Shown here: positions 18,992 through 27,467 of the stretch, piece after piece
How the letters are laid out: each line of letters begins with the position of its first letter
Numbering within the stretch: position 1 is the first letter of the stretch
From: an uncultured Bacteroidales bacterium
GTDB taxonomy: Bacteria > Bacteroidota > Bacteroidia > Bacteroidales > UBA932
DNA length: 64,000 bases
Reading direction: 5' to 3'
Assembly: GCA_905234475.1 (NCBI GenBank)
Contig: CAJOHX010000010.1
Span: forward strand, 62,001-126,000
Translations under genes and position numbers: made by a program
The notes under the pieces: model-generated
The model's input: only the letters and a program-made list of their open reading frames with translations
What the model was told of the DNA's origin: nothing
Database searches by the model: none

Positions 18992-19795
18992 ATGACATCC
19001 AAACTTCGCGTCGGCAAGACTTATCGCTCGCAGCTGCTGTATATCGTGCTCGTCCCGGCCTTTTTCATCGGGTTCTGCTTCCTGTACAATCCCTTCGGGA
19101 TGCAGGAGTATTTCCAGGCCGGCGGCCTGGGCTACGGCTTCCATTTCGTGATGCTGACGACCATCCTCATGGCCATCCTCGCCATCACGCGCCTGATCTT
19201 CAGCGCCCTCTACAAGCACATCCCCTTCCTGTGGTGGCACTACATCGTGTGGTGCTTCGGGGAGGTGTTCATTTTCGCCCTCTTCATGGCGCTGTACGCG
19301 ACGCTGTTCCATTCCGGCGAAGCCGGCTATTTCGCCGTGCTGTCCCGCTGCTTCTCGTACGCGTACCTGATTCTGGTCTATCCCTACCTCTTCCTCATCC
19401 TGGTGCGGATCATCTTCAACAAGAACCAGGACCTCACCGCCGAGCCTTCGGACGCCCTGCTCAAGTTCTACGACGAGCACAAGCGTCTCAAGCTCAGCAT
19501 CGACCCGGCTGCGGTCATCTGCATCCAGGCTGACGCCAACTACGTGATTATCAGATACATGGACGCCGAGCGCGTCAAGGAGTTCCTGCTGCGTGCCTCG
19601 ATGAAGAGCGTGGAGAACACGGTCACGCAGCACGGACTGGTCCGCTGCCACCGCTCCTACTTTGTCAACCCCCGCTTCGTCAAGCTCCTGAGCCGCAACA
19701 AGGACGGCATGATCCTCGCGGAGCTCCTCCAGGCGGAGGTCCCCTCCATCCCGGTCAGCAAGCAGTTCTACAAACAGCTCTCCGAACTGCTGTAG
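18992..19795 (+). CDS. Membrane-anchored LytTR-type transcriptional regulator
   Basis: This 267-residue protein has four predicted membrane helices in its first half (YIVLVPAFFIGFCFLY, FVMLTTILMAILAITRLIF, VFIFALFMALYATLF, YLILVYPYLFLILVRIIF). A C-terminal LytTR DNA-binding domain begins at about residue 165 (VICIQADANYVIIRYMD, then HGLVRCHRSYFVNPRFVKLL and IPVSKQFYKQL). It carries no receiver domain, so it would act as a one-component sensor in the membrane. Targets are unknown; the divergent fatty-acid block is the nearest candidate. The start at 18992 is supported by the promoter upstream and by the MTSKLRVGK cytoplasmic tail before helix 1. Confidence 0.85.
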   Translation: MTSKLRVGKTYRSQLLYIVLVPAFFIGFCFLYNPFGMQEYFQAGGLGYGFHFVMLTTILMAILAITRLIFSALYKHIPFLWWHYIVWCFGEVFIFALFMALYATLFHSGEAGYFAVLSRCFSYAYLILVYPYLFLILVRIIFNKNQDLTAEPSDALLKFYDEHKRLKLSIDPAAVICIQADANYVIIRYMDAERVKEFLLRASMKSVENTVTQHGLVRCHRSYFVNPRFVKLLSRNKDGMILAELLQAEVPSIPVSKQFYKQLSELL

Positions 19796-19822
19796 CGGGC
19801 GGATGAAAAAAGTGTAAAAAAA

Positions 19823-19854
19823 TTTGGAGAATTCCCAAGAAAGGGATACCTTTG
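19823..19854 (+). promoter_or_regulatory. Candidate promoter of the tRNA-Lys genes
   Basis: TTTG (19823-19826), 20 bases, then TACCTTTG (19847-19854) is an excellent Bacteroidota promoter match. Transcription would begin about ten bases before the first tRNA. Confidence 0.7.
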
Positions 19855-19870
19855 CAATCCCAAAACGGAG

Positions 19871-19943
19871 GACTCGTTAGCTCAGTTGGTAGAGCACAAC
19901 ACTTTTAATGTTGGGGTCTCGGGTTCGAGCCCCGAACGGGTCA
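19871..19943 (+). tRNA. tRNA-Lys, anticodon TTT
   Basis: A 73-base cloverleaf. The acceptor GACTCGT pairs with ACGGGTC plus discriminator A; the D arm contains AGCTCAGTTGGTAGAGC. The anticodon stem CAACA/TGTTG encloses loop CTTTTAA (anticodon TTT), and the T arm is CGGG-TTCGAGC-CCCG. CCA is not encoded. It reads AAA and AAG lysine codons. Confidence 0.97.
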
Positions 19944-19967
19944 CAACGAGCTTTCGTTTGAAATACT

Positions 19968-20040
19968 GCTTCCTTAGCTCAGTTGGTAGAGCACCTGACT
20001 CTTAATCAGGGTGTCTAGGGTTCGAGCCCCTAAGGGAGCA
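19968..20040 (+). tRNA. tRNA-Lys, anticodon CTT
   Basis: A second 73-base cloverleaf lies 24 bases after the first. The acceptor GCTTCCT pairs with AGGGAGC plus A. The anticodon stem CCTGA/TCAGG encloses loop CTCTTAA, giving anticodon CTT for AAG codons. CCA is not encoded. Body sequence is close to the TTT tRNA, but the acceptor and anticodon stems differ, so the pair are distinct isoacceptors. Confidence 0.96.
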
Positions 20041-20043
20041 CTC

Positions 20044-20078
20044 AAAACCCCTTACAGAATGGTCTGTGAGGGGTTTTT
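20044..20078 (+). terminator. Rho-independent terminator of the tRNA unit
   Basis: AAAACCCCTTACAGA (20044-20058) pairs with TCTGTGAGGGGTTTT (20063-20077) around loop ATGG, and T-rich sequence follows. It starts three bases after the second tRNA. Confidence 0.9.
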
Positions 20079-20108
20079 CGTTTCACCCCCCTATAAAGCC
20101 ATGGTTTT

Positions 20109-20148
20109 GTGCACGTATTTGTGCACGAGTTCTTGGAAATCTGTGCAC
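20109..20148. repeat. Three GTGCAC palindromes at the island edge
   Basis: GTGCAC occurs at 20109-20114, 20121-20126 and 20143-20148, the first two within TTTGTGCACG contexts. The cluster lies between the tRNA terminator and the first gene of the low-GC block. It could be an operator, or a leftover recombination site from integration next to the tRNA genes. The sequence does not distinguish these. Confidence 0.4.
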
Positions 20149-20208
20149 TATTTTGTATGTTAGCTTTCGGAAGCCCAATATTTGATATTGTCATGTGCTA
20201 AACATATC

Positions 20209-21648
20209 ATGGAAAAATTGAACAGGACTACAGCGAAGGCCAACACCTACACCGAAAAAGTCATTCAGTTCGGAGAGGGGAATTTCCTTCGGGCCTTTAT
20301 CGATTGGATCATCTGGAAAACGAACCAGAAGACAGATTTCAATGCATCAGTCGTTGTGGTCCAGCCTATCGACAAGGGGAAAGTGGAGCTACTCAACGAG
20401 CAGGATGGACTCTACCATCTCAATCTCCAGGGCATCGATGAGGGGCAAACTGTCGACAGCATCGAAATGATCGATGTCATAAGCAGGGGCATCAATCCAT
20501 ATGTCGATTTCCAGGCTTATCTCAAGCTGGCGGAGCAGCCGGAGATACGTTTCGTCATCTCGAATACGACAGAGGCCGGAATAGAATTCAATCCTGACTG
20601 CATGCTGGATGATGCGCCCGCACGCTCATATCCTGGCAAGCTCACCCAGCTTCTTTACCACAGATTCCGGCATTTTGCCGGTGACAAGGCAAAGGGTCTT
20701 ATCATTTTTCCGTGCGAACTGATTTTCGAAAACGGAAAGCATCTGAAGGAGTGCATCAGACAGTATATCGATCTCTGGCAGCTCGGAGCAGAGTTCTCGG
20801 AGTGGTTTGACACGGCTTGTGGTGTATATTCAACCCTTGTTGACCGTATCGTGCCGGGGTATCCGCGCGACAATGCGGCCAGTATCTGCGAGCGGATCGG
20901 CTATCAGGACAATCTGCTTGACAAAGCCGAGGTTTTCCATCTTTGGGTGATCGAGGCGCCTCAGGAAGTAGCTTCGGAGTTTCCTGCAGACAAGGCTGGC
21001 CTCCATGTCCTCTTTGTCCCGTCGGAGGCTCCATATCATGAGAGAAAGGTCACGCTCCTGAATGGACCCCATACCGTCCTCTCCCCTGTCGGATATCTCA
21101 GCGGCCTCGATACCGTCAAGGAATGTTGTGAGGATGAGCTCATCGGCCGGTTCGTCGACAAAGTGATGTTCGAAGAACTTCTCCCTACCCTGAATCTTCC
21201 CCAGGATGACCTTCTCAAGTTTGCCAATGATGTAAAGGACCGTTTCGTCAACCCTTATGTAAAGCATTTCGTGACCAGCATCATGCTCAACTCGTTCCCG
21301 AAATTCAAGACCCGGGACCTCCCCGGGCTCAAGACTTACCTGGAACGCAAGGGTGAGCTCCCTAAAGGACTCGTCCTGGGACTTGCAGGCATATGCACGT
21401 ACTATAAGGGAGGAAAGAGAGGAAATGATGAGATCGTCCCCAATGACGATGCGGCCATAATAGCGCTTTTGAAGGACCTTTGGGCTACTTCAGACACGAC
21501 AGCGGTAGCCAGGGGCGTCCTTGCGGCTTCAGAGCTCATCTGGGGCGAGGATCTCAACCTTGTCCCCGGCCTTACTGACATGCTTGCAGCCGACCTTGCT
21601 CTCATTCAGGCGGAGGGAATGCGCGCCGCAGTCGCTTCCATTCTTTAA
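20209..21648 (+). CDS. uxaB: Tagaturonate reductase (altronate oxidoreductase) UxaB
   Basis: UxaB reduces D-tagaturonate to D-altronate with NADH in hexuronate catabolism. From ATG 20209 the protein has 479 residues, close to E. coli UxaB (483). The alternative ATG at 20182 would add nine residues not expected for the family. Family features include the N-terminal dinucleotide-binding segment VIQFGEGNFLRAFIDWIIWK, the conserved FVISNTTEAGIEF and IIFPCELIFENGKHLKECI, and the mannitol-dehydrogenase C-terminal part (LNGPHTVLSPVGYLSG, FVNPYVKHFVTSIMLNSFPKF). uxaA follows after 11 bases. Here the substrate probably comes from L-galactonate rather than only from galacturonate. Confidence 0.95.
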   Translation: MEKLNRTTAKANTYTEKVIQFGEGNFLRAFIDWIIWKTNQKTDFNASVVVVQPIDKGKVELLNEQDGLYHLNLQGIDEGQTVDSIEMIDVISRGINPYVDFQAYLKLAEQPEIRFVISNTTEAGIEFNPDCMLDDAPARSYPGKLTQLLYHRFRHFAGDKAKGLIIFPCELIFENGKHLKECIRQYIDLWQLGAEFSEWFDTACGVYSTLVDRIVPGYPRDNAASICERIGYQDNLLDKAEVFHLWVIEAPQEVASEFPADKAGLHVLFVPSEAPYHERKVTLLNGPHTVLSPVGYLSGLDTVKECCEDELIGRFVDKVMFEELLPTLNLPQDDLLKFANDVKDRFVNPYVKHFVTSIMLNSFPKFKTRDLPGLKTYLERKGELPKGLVLGLAGICTYYKGGKRGNDEIVPNDDAAIIALLKDLWATSDTTAVARGVLAASELIWGEDLNLVPGLTDMLAADLALIQAEGMRAAVASIL

Positions 21649-21659
21649 AGGGAGAGCAG

Positions 21660-23153
21660 ATGTCGAAGTACATAAGGATTCATCCATCTGACAATGTCGC
21701 AGTCGCCCTGGAGCCGCTGGCTACAGGTGATGTCATCGAGTTTTCCGACGGCAAAGTCATATTGGAAGAAGATGTGCCGGCAGGGCACAAAATAGCCCTT
21801 AAAGACCTTTCGGAAGGTGATAACGTTATCAAGTACGGATATCCTGTAGGCCATGTGACACGTGATGCCGCCGCTGGCACGTGCATCGATCACAACTGCA
21901 TGAAAACGAATCTGGAAGGCCTGCTCGACTATAGCTACGAGCCGGCGCTCACGGAAATCCGCCCAAGCGCCCCAAGAACTTTCAAAGGCTTCAAGAGGCC
22001 GGATGGACAGGTCGGTGTCAGAAACCAGCTCTGGATCATTCCTACGGTCGGATGCGTGAATGGAGTCGCACAGGCGATTGCGGAGAAATTGCGGGAAGAG
22101 AAAGCAGGATGCATGGGCTCAGTTGACGCTATCGTTGCATTTCCTCATAACTACGGTTGTTCGCAGCTTGGCGATGACCACCAGAATACAAGGAGCATCC
22201 TTGCAGACATGGTCCGTCATCCTAACGCCGGAGGAGTGCTGATTGTCTCCCTCGGTTGCGAAAACAACCAGCTGGGGCCTTTTATGGAATTCGTGGGGGA
22301 GATCGACCCTACCAGGGTAAAAACCATTGAGACCCAGAAGATCGAAGGAGATGAGACCGCAGTGGGGCTGGAACTGGCACGCAGCATCTTTGATGTCTGC
22401 TCAAAAGACGAGCGCACTGACATTCCGGTGAGCGAATTGAAGATAGGCCTTAAATGCGGCGGCTCCGACGGACTTTCCGGCATAACAGCCAATCCTCTGC
22501 TGGGCCGATTCAGCGACTGGATCGTGTCTCAGGGAGGAACGACCGTCCTGACCGAAGTGCCCGAGATGTTCGGGGCGGAAACCATACTGATGAACCGTTG
22601 CCAGGATAAAGAAACTTTTGAGAAGACCGTCAGGCTCATCAATGACTTCAAGGAATATTTCATCAGGAACGGGCAGCCGGTTTACGAGAATCCTTCTCCG
22701 GGGAACAAGGCTGGCGGCATCTCCACACTCGAAGAGAAATCACTGGGCTGTACCCAGAAATGCGGATGCAGCATAGTGAGGGATGTGCTTCAGTACGGAG
22801 AGCGTCTCATCACAAAAGGATTGAATCTCCTCAGCGCTCCGGGCAACGACCTCGTGGCGAGCACCGCTCTTGCGGCAAGCGGATGCCAGATCGTCCTTTT
22901 CACAACCGGACGGGGCACCCCGTTCGGAAGTTTCGTGCCTACCATGAAGATTTCCTCAAACAGCACCCTTGCCAACAGGAAACCGGGATGGATTGATTTC
23001 AATGCCGGTGCCATTGCAGAGGATGAGCCTGTCGATGCGGTTTCCGGGAGGTTCATAGAATTCGTGCTGCAGGTGGCAGAGGGCAGACCTGTGCAGAGCG
23101 AAAAGAATGGAATCCGGGAAATGGCGATATTCAAAAAAGGCGTCACGCTATAA
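21660..23153 (+). CDS. uxaA: Altronate dehydratase UxaA
   Basis: UxaA dehydrates D-altronate to 2-keto-3-deoxy-D-gluconate. The 497-residue protein matches the E. coli enzyme in length. It has the short N-terminal SAF-like domain (MSKYIRIHPSDNVAVALEPL, PAGHKIALKDL, YGYPVGHVTRD) followed by the large catalytic domain (FKRPDGQVGVRNQLWIIPTV, HNYGCSQLGDDHQNT, LKCGGSDGLSGITANP, GNDLVASTALAASGCQIV). Conserved Cys and His residues bind the catalytic iron in the family. It sits between uxaB and the aldo/keto reductase gene on the same strand and completes the route to a central intermediate; KDG kinase and aldolase are not in the window. Confidence 0.95.
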   Translation: MSKYIRIHPSDNVAVALEPLATGDVIEFSDGKVILEEDVPAGHKIALKDLSEGDNVIKYGYPVGHVTRDAAAGTCIDHNCMKTNLEGLLDYSYEPALTEIRPSAPRTFKGFKRPDGQVGVRNQLWIIPTVGCVNGVAQAIAEKLREEKAGCMGSVDAIVAFPHNYGCSQLGDDHQNTRSILADMVRHPNAGGVLIVSLGCENNQLGPFMEFVGEIDPTRVKTIETQKIEGDETAVGLELARSIFDVCSKDERTDIPVSELKIGLKCGGSDGLSGITANPLLGRFSDWIVSQGGTTVLTEVPEMFGAETILMNRCQDKETFEKTVRLINDFKEYFIRNGQPVYENPSPGNKAGGISTLEEKSLGCTQKCGCSIVRDVLQYGERLITKGLNLLSAPGNDLVASTALAASGCQIVLFTTGRGTPFGSFVPTMKISSNSTLANRKPGWIDFNAGAIAEDEPVDAVSGRFIEFVLQVAEGRPVQSEKNGIREMAIFKKGVTL

Positions 23154-23188
23154 CGCTGATACGAATCGGATAAATAAAAGAAACCGAT

Positions 23189-24121
23189 ATGAAATACAAC
23201 AAACTGGGTAATACGGGAATGGAGATATCCGAACTGTCATTCGGAGCATCTTCGCTTGGCGGAGTATTCCATTCAATTAAAGAATCCGAGGCCATTGAGG
23301 CCGTTTTTACAGCTGTTGACGGAGGCATCAACTTCATCGACGTCTCTCCTTATTATGGCCATTATAAGGCGGAAACCGTGCTTGGAAAGGCCCTGAAAGA
23401 CATACCGAGAGACAAATATTACCTTTCAACCAAAGTCGGCCGCTATGGCAAAGACGGCGTGAACACTTGGGATTACTCGGCAAAACGCGCTGTCGAAAGC
23501 GTATATGAAAGTATGGACAGGTTGAATATCGACCATATCGATCTCATCAATGTCCACGATATCGAGTTCGCGGATCTCAGCCTTGTCTGCAATGAGACGC
23601 TTCCTGCACTCTGTGAGTTGCGCGACAAGGGGATTGTCGGTCATGTCGGGATTACCGACCTCCAGCCCGAGAATCTCGAATGGGTGATCGGGCATGTGGC
23701 ACCCGGCACCGTAGAATCGGTTCTCTGTTTCTGCCACTACTGTCTGAACGACGATCTGCTTACAGAATACTTCGATTTCTTCGAATCCCGTGGAATAGGC
23801 ATAATAAACGCATCTCCGCTGTCCATGGGCCTGCTTTCATCCAGAGGCGTCCCGGACTGGCACCCTGCGCCCAAAGCTTTGGTGGAGGCATGCTCAAGAG
23901 CGGCAAAGTTCTGCGACCAGAAGGGATATCCAATTGAAACGTTAGCCGTTCAATACGCACTGGGCAGCCCGCATATCGCCAGCACGCTGTTCAGTTCGGC
24001 CAACCCTGCCAACGTGAAAAAGAATATCGAGGTCGCTGAGAGGCAAGCCGATCCGGAACTGGTGCGCGAAGTGAAAAGCATCATCGGCGACCAGTTGCGC
24101 GTAAGGTGGAAGAACTCCTGA
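23189..24121 (+). CDS. L-galactose/L-fucose dehydrogenase (aldo/keto reductase)
   Basis: This 310-residue aldo/keto reductase closely resembles the L-galactose dehydrogenase group of plants and Bacteroides. Shared hallmarks are INFIDVSPYYG, STKVGRYG, NVHDIEF, CHYCLND, INASPLSMGLLSS and DWHPAP. The AKR tetrad is visible as Asp51, Tyr56, Lys82 and His123. The enzyme oxidises the sugar at C1 to a lactone with NAD(P). As I recall, an L-galactose pathway with the same three enzyme types (AKR dehydrogenase, COG3618 lactonase, zinc dehydrogenase) was described in Bacteroides vulgatus. The gene is third in the uxaB-uxaA triplet and its end overlaps the convergent permease gene by 41 bases. L-fucose is an alternative substrate. 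Confidence 0.82.
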   Translation: MKYNKLGNTGMEISELSFGASSLGGVFHSIKESEAIEAVFTAVDGGINFIDVSPYYGHYKAETVLGKALKDIPRDKYYLSTKVGRYGKDGVNTWDYSAKRAVESVYESMDRLNIDHIDLINVHDIEFADLSLVCNETLPALCELRDKGIVGHVGITDLQPENLEWVIGHVAPGTVESVLCFCHYCLNDDLLTEYFDFFESRGIGIINASPLSMGLLSSRGVPDWHPAPKALVEACSRAAKFCDQKGYPIETLAVQYALGSPHIASTLFSSANPANVKKNIEVAERQADPELVREVKSIIGDQLRVRWKNS

Positions 24122-25415
24122 TTCCGTAAACCATCACAATAGCAAAACAGATCATCGGCAATATAAACGAAATGTTGACCGATGGGAGCCCCATTATGGC
24201 GTGCGGCACGTCGATTATCTTTGCCTGGAACGGCGGCAGGACGCTTCCTCCCAGAATGGCCATGATGAGCCCGGCGGCGCCGAATTTCGCGTCATCTCCC
24301 AGACCATCCAGCGCGATTCCGTAGATTGTCGGGAACATCAGAGACATGCATGCGCTGACAGCGACCAGGAAATAGAGTCCAATGCGGTTCTGGAATAAAA
24401 TCACGCCCAGGGTGAAGAATATGGCCGCGGCGGCGAATATTGACAGCAGTTTCCCTGCCTTGATGTACTTAAGCAGATATGTGCAGATGAAACGGCTTGC
24501 GCAGAAGATGGCCATGGCTATGATGTTAAAGCGCTGCGAGAGCACTTCGGCGGCCTGTTCTTCCATTCCTTCGAGCATGAATACCCTTGTGCCATACTGG
24601 ATGATGAAGGTCCAGCACATGATCTGCGCACTTACATAGAAGAACTGAGCGATAACGCCTTCACGATAGTGCCTGATGCCGAAGATCCGCTTGATGGTCG
24701 TCCAGAAATCCAAAGTGTGCACATTATCGCCATTTTTGGGCATGCGCGTAAGCAGAATCAGCACGAACATCACGGTAATCACGATTCCTATAATGACGTA
24801 AGGCTTCACCAGCACACCCAGGTCGGCTTGCTTGACAAGCTCGAATTCGGCGTCAGAAAGCTCCGCGCGGGCGGCGGTGTCCATCGGGTTCAGCTTTGCC
24901 TGGATGAAGTTCATGGCCACGAACATTCCGCAGAGTGAACCTATGGGATTGAACGCCTGTGCAAGGTTCAGGCGGCGTGTAGCCGTCTCTTCCGATCCCA
25001 TGGACAGGATGTAAGGGTTGCAGCTGGTCTCAAGGAAGGAAAGACCGCATGTGAGAATGAAGTAGGCAATAAGGAACGGGTAATAGCTGCCCGTCATCTT
25101 TGCAGGTATGAACATGAAAGCGCCAAGCGCATACAGGCCCAGTCCCGTAAGGACGCCGGCTTTATAGGAGTATTTTCTGATGAAGATGGCGGCGGGGAAG
25201 GCCATTGCGAAGTATCCTCCGTAGAAGGCAACCTGCACCAGTGTGCCGTCGGTCACGCTCATGCGGAAGATTTTGCTGAACGCCTTCACCATCGGGTTGG
25301 TGATATCGTTGGCAAAACCCCACAACGCGAAGCAGGAGGTGATGACGATGAACGGGAGAATCAAACTGACCCCGTCCTTGCTCAAGAAGGAACTTTTATG
25401 TGTGCTGTCTTTCAT
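24081..25415 (-). CDS. FucP-type sugar:proton symporter (MFS)
   Basis: This 444-residue protein has twelve predicted membrane helices and the features of the FucP family. They are FALWGFANDITNPMV with Asp37 and GLSFLETSCNPYIL with Glu129, positions that correspond to the Asp and Glu needed for proton and sugar binding in E. coli FucP. FucP takes L-fucose and also L-galactose, its 6-hydroxy analogue, which suits the surrounding enzymes. It is the last gene of the minus-strand triplet, 19 bases after the zinc dehydrogenase. The C-terminal tail is read from DNA shared with the aldo/keto reductase gene, so its last residues are probably free to vary. Confidence 0.88.
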   Translation of the reverse strand: MKDSTHKSSFLSKDGVSLILPFIVITSCFALWGFANDITNPMVKAFSKIFRMSVTDGTLVQVAFYGGYFAMAFPAAIFIRKYSYKAGVLTGLGLYALGAFMFIPAKMTGSYYPFLIAYFILTCGLSFLETSCNPYILSMGSEETATRRLNLAQAFNPIGSLCGMFVAMNFIQAKLNPMDTAARAELSDAEFELVKQADLGVLVKPYVIIGIVITVMFVLILLTRMPKNGDNVHTLDFWTTIKRIFGIRHYREGVIAQFFYVSAQIMCWTFIIQYGTRVFMLEGMEEQAAEVLSQRFNIIAMAIFCASRFICTYLLKYIKAGKLLSIFAAAAIFFTLGVILFQNRIGLYFLVAVSACMSLMFPTIYGIALDGLGDDAKFGAAGLIMAILGGSVLPPFQAKIIDVPHAIMGLPSVNISFILPMICFAIVMVYGIRSSSTLRATGRR

Positions 25416-25434
25416 AAGCCTGCGCCTTAATCAA

Positions 25435-26457
25435 TCATTCGTCAATCTTCAATAAAATCCTGAACACCTTGCCGGGAGCGGCATTCCAGGCCTCCAGTGC
25501 ATCTTGGGCGGTATCGAACGTCACGATTCTGGAAATCATCCCGTCAACCTTTCCCGGGTTCGCCTTCAGGAACCTTATAACCGCTTCAAAATCGGCAGGA
25601 AGGGCATTGCGGGACCCTCTTATGTCCAATTCCTTCTGCACGAACAGTCTGGTCGCAAAAGAGACCTCCGCTTTTGAATATCCTATGCAGATCACTCTTC
25701 CTGTAAAGGCGACCTCATCCACAGCGAGCCTGTAAGTGACCGGACTTCCCACCGCCTCTATCACGACGTCCGGACCGTTCCCGCCGGTGAAAGACATGAG
25801 GCTCTCGTGACAATCCGGGCTCAATGTGTTTACCGCATATGCTGCTCCCATCTGCTTGGCAAGGGCAAGTTTATCATCATCGACATCGGCCGCGATCACA
25901 ATTGCACCTCTTTGCGCCGCACGAACCACAGCACCCATGCCGACCATGCCGCAGCCTATCACCATTACGGTGTCATTGTCGGTGACTTCGGCCCTGCCGA
26001 CGGCATGAAAGCCCACGCTCATCGGCTCGATAAGAGCCATCTCTTCCAGAGTCAGCCCTTCCGCAGGGATTATCTTGGTCCAAGGCAGGACCATATACTC
26101 GCGCATCGCGCCGTCCCGCTGCACGCCGAGCGTCTGATTGTCCCTGCATGCGTTAGGCCTGCGGTTCCTGCAGGAAGGGCAGATACCGCAGCTTGTGTAT
26201 GGATTGACTGTGACGGACATCCCCTGCTTTATGAAATCCGGGACTTCCGCACCCGTGGATACCACGGTAGCGGAAACTTCATGCCCGGGGATCACAAAAG
26301 GCTTGGCCATCGCATTCATACCGCGGAAAGTGTTAAGGTCCGATCCGCAGAAACCTACGTACTGCATCTTGAGGAGAACCTCCTGATTTCCGACAGAAGG
26401 CATAGGCAGGTCAATTACCTTGACTCCTCCGGGAGCACTTATCTGTAAAGCTTTCAT
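25435..26457 (-). CDS. Zinc-dependent dehydrogenase, probable L-galactonate 5-dehydrogenase
   Basis: This 340-residue medium-chain dehydrogenase has catalytic zinc ligands Cys37 (VGFCGSD) and His59-Glu60 (PGHEV). The four structural-zinc cysteines are at 90, 93, 96 and 104, and the NAD fold is VMVIGCGMVGMGAV. The segment RGSRNALPADF is shared, from memory, with E. coli LgoD (YjjN; GSRNATPEDF), which oxidises L-galactonate to D-tagaturonate. That product is the UxaB substrate, and UxaB is encoded in the same block. Start and stop overlap the lactonase gene by one base, implying coupling. A generic polyol dehydrogenase is the main alternative. Confidence 0.82.
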   Translation of the reverse strand: MKALQISAPGGVKVIDLPMPSVGNQEVLLKMQYVGFCGSDLNTFRGMNAMAKPFVIPGHEVSATVVSTGAEVPDFIKQGMSVTVNPYTSCGICPSCRNRRPNACRDNQTLGVQRDGAMREYMVLPWTKIIPAEGLTLEEMALIEPMSVGFHAVGRAEVTDNDTVMVIGCGMVGMGAVVRAAQRGAIVIAADVDDDKLALAKQMGAAYAVNTLSPDCHESLMSFTGGNGPDVVIEAVGSPVTYRLAVDEVAFTGRVICIGYSKAEVSFATRLFVQKELDIRGSRNALPADFEAVIRFLKANPGKVDGMISRIVTFDTAQDALEAWNAAPGKVFRILLKIDE

Positions 26458-27362
26458 TATTCTGACATGTTTTTAATGTATGGAAGGGCAGGGAAATCCG
26501 CAAAACCGTAAAAACGCTTCGCGTTCAAGCCGAGGAAAGCGGCCTTTTCTTCTTCATGCAAGAGTTTTGTCTTACGGATGAAATCGTATGACATCCTGTA
26601 TGTTATGGCAGTGATTGTGCGCGGATAATCGGAGCCCCACATCAGCTTGTCAATGCCGACAAGATCCGCTGCTTCGCGAATTGAGCGCACCGCTCCATCG
26701 AAAGGATAGAACTCGCTGTTGAACAGCCAGGTAATACCTCCCGACTCGATATATATGTTTTCGGAGAGAGCCAGCTTTATCTGTTCCAGCCAACCCGGTG
26801 TCGTCACCATCCCGAAGTGTCCTATCGCGATTTTCAAGGAAGGGAATTCCCGGGCGATTTCCTTGACCTCCGGAATCTGGTGATTGTCTTCGTGAAGGCA
26901 GAGGGAGAGGAACATGCCGTTCTTCTGCATTTCGGCGAACATCCGCATCATTTCGTCGGAAGTTAGGCTGCCATGCAATCTGTGTCCGGGGATCGCAACG
27001 CCCTGGAAACGCTTGCTGCCGATCAGGTCACAGGCGCTTCTGAGAAAGCCCTCCTGGTTGAAATCGCACATCGCGCACACTTTGAACCTGTCAGGGTATA
27101 AAGCGGCGACTTCCTGGAGATACCCGTTCTGAACGCCATCTATGAACTCCTGGACGACAACGGCCCCTGAGACTCTGGCATAATCCATATTGGAAAGAAA
27201 GACCTCGGCGGAATTGCGTCCGTCAATCATGAAAGGCGGCAGCATCTGGACCTCCTCCCCGAAGAAATCGGACCGTCCGTTACGCAGGGTTCTTACGGGC
27301 TTGCCGTCAACGATGGTATCCTGCTTCAGCCATAGATGCGAATGCGCATCTATTATTGTCAT
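26457..27362 (-). CDS. COG3618 amidohydrolase, probable L-galactono-1,5-lactonase
   Basis: The product has 301 residues from ATG 27362. I prefer this start because MTIIDAHSHLW matches the family N-terminus and GGAAGA lies just upstream; ATG 27380 would add six residues. The metal-site motifs of the Amidohydro_2/COG3618 group are visible: DAHSHLW, GVAIPGHRLHGSL, IAIGHFGMV and WGSDYPRTI. Members hydrolyse sugar lactones such as L-fucono- and L-galactono-1,5-lactone. It is the first gene of a tight operon with the zinc dehydrogenase and permease, and would open the lactone made by the aldo/keto reductase. TATCTTTA (minus strand, 27420-27413) is a weak promoter candidate. Confidence 0.82.
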   Translation of the reverse strand: MTIIDAHSHLWLKQDTIVDGKPVRTLRNGRSDFFGEEVQMLPPFMIDGRNSAEVFLSNMDYARVSGAVVVQEFIDGVQNGYLQEVAALYPDRFKVCAMCDFNQEGFLRSACDLIGSKRFQGVAIPGHRLHGSLTSDEMMRMFAEMQKNGMFLSLCLHEDNHQIPEVKEIAREFPSLKIAIGHFGMVTTPGWLEQIKLALSENIYIESGGITWLFNSEFYPFDGAVRSIREAADLVGIDKLMWGSDYPRTITAITYRMSYDFIRKTKLLHEEEKAAFLGLNAKRFYGFADFPALPYIKNMSE

Positions 27363-27437
27363 GAATTCTTCCGTCTGCATGTCAAGTGTCTCTTGTGCTG
27401 AGTTTCATTCGTTAAAGATAATAAAATTTTTTTTCAC

Positions 27438-27445
27438 TACATTTG
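27438..27445 (+). promoter_or_regulatory. Candidate -7 element of the 27468 lipoprotein gene
   Basis: TACATTTG matches TAnnTTTG and lies 22 bases before the ATG. No clear -33 TTTG is visible upstream; the DNA there is a T-rich run. Confidence 0.45.
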
Positions 27446-27467
27446 CATAGAATCAGAACTGACAGAG

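Larger units (their letters stand above)
20209..27362. other. Lower-GC metabolic island with L-galactose catabolic genes
   Basis: Base use changes sharply here. A counted sample, 23461-23520, has 29 G/C of 60, against 44 of 60 at 30241-30300. Six genes in two convergent triplets encode a coherent pathway: permease, L-galactose dehydrogenase, lactonase, L-galactonate dehydrogenase, UxaB and UxaA. The block directly follows two tRNA-Lys genes, a common integration site. No integrase or clear attachment duplication was found in the block, so horizontal acquisition is inference. Confidence 0.6.

Noticed and set aside
20109..20148. GTGCAC cluster considered as a mini CRISPR
   Set aside because: Units are six bases with unequal short spacing and no cas genes are nearby.
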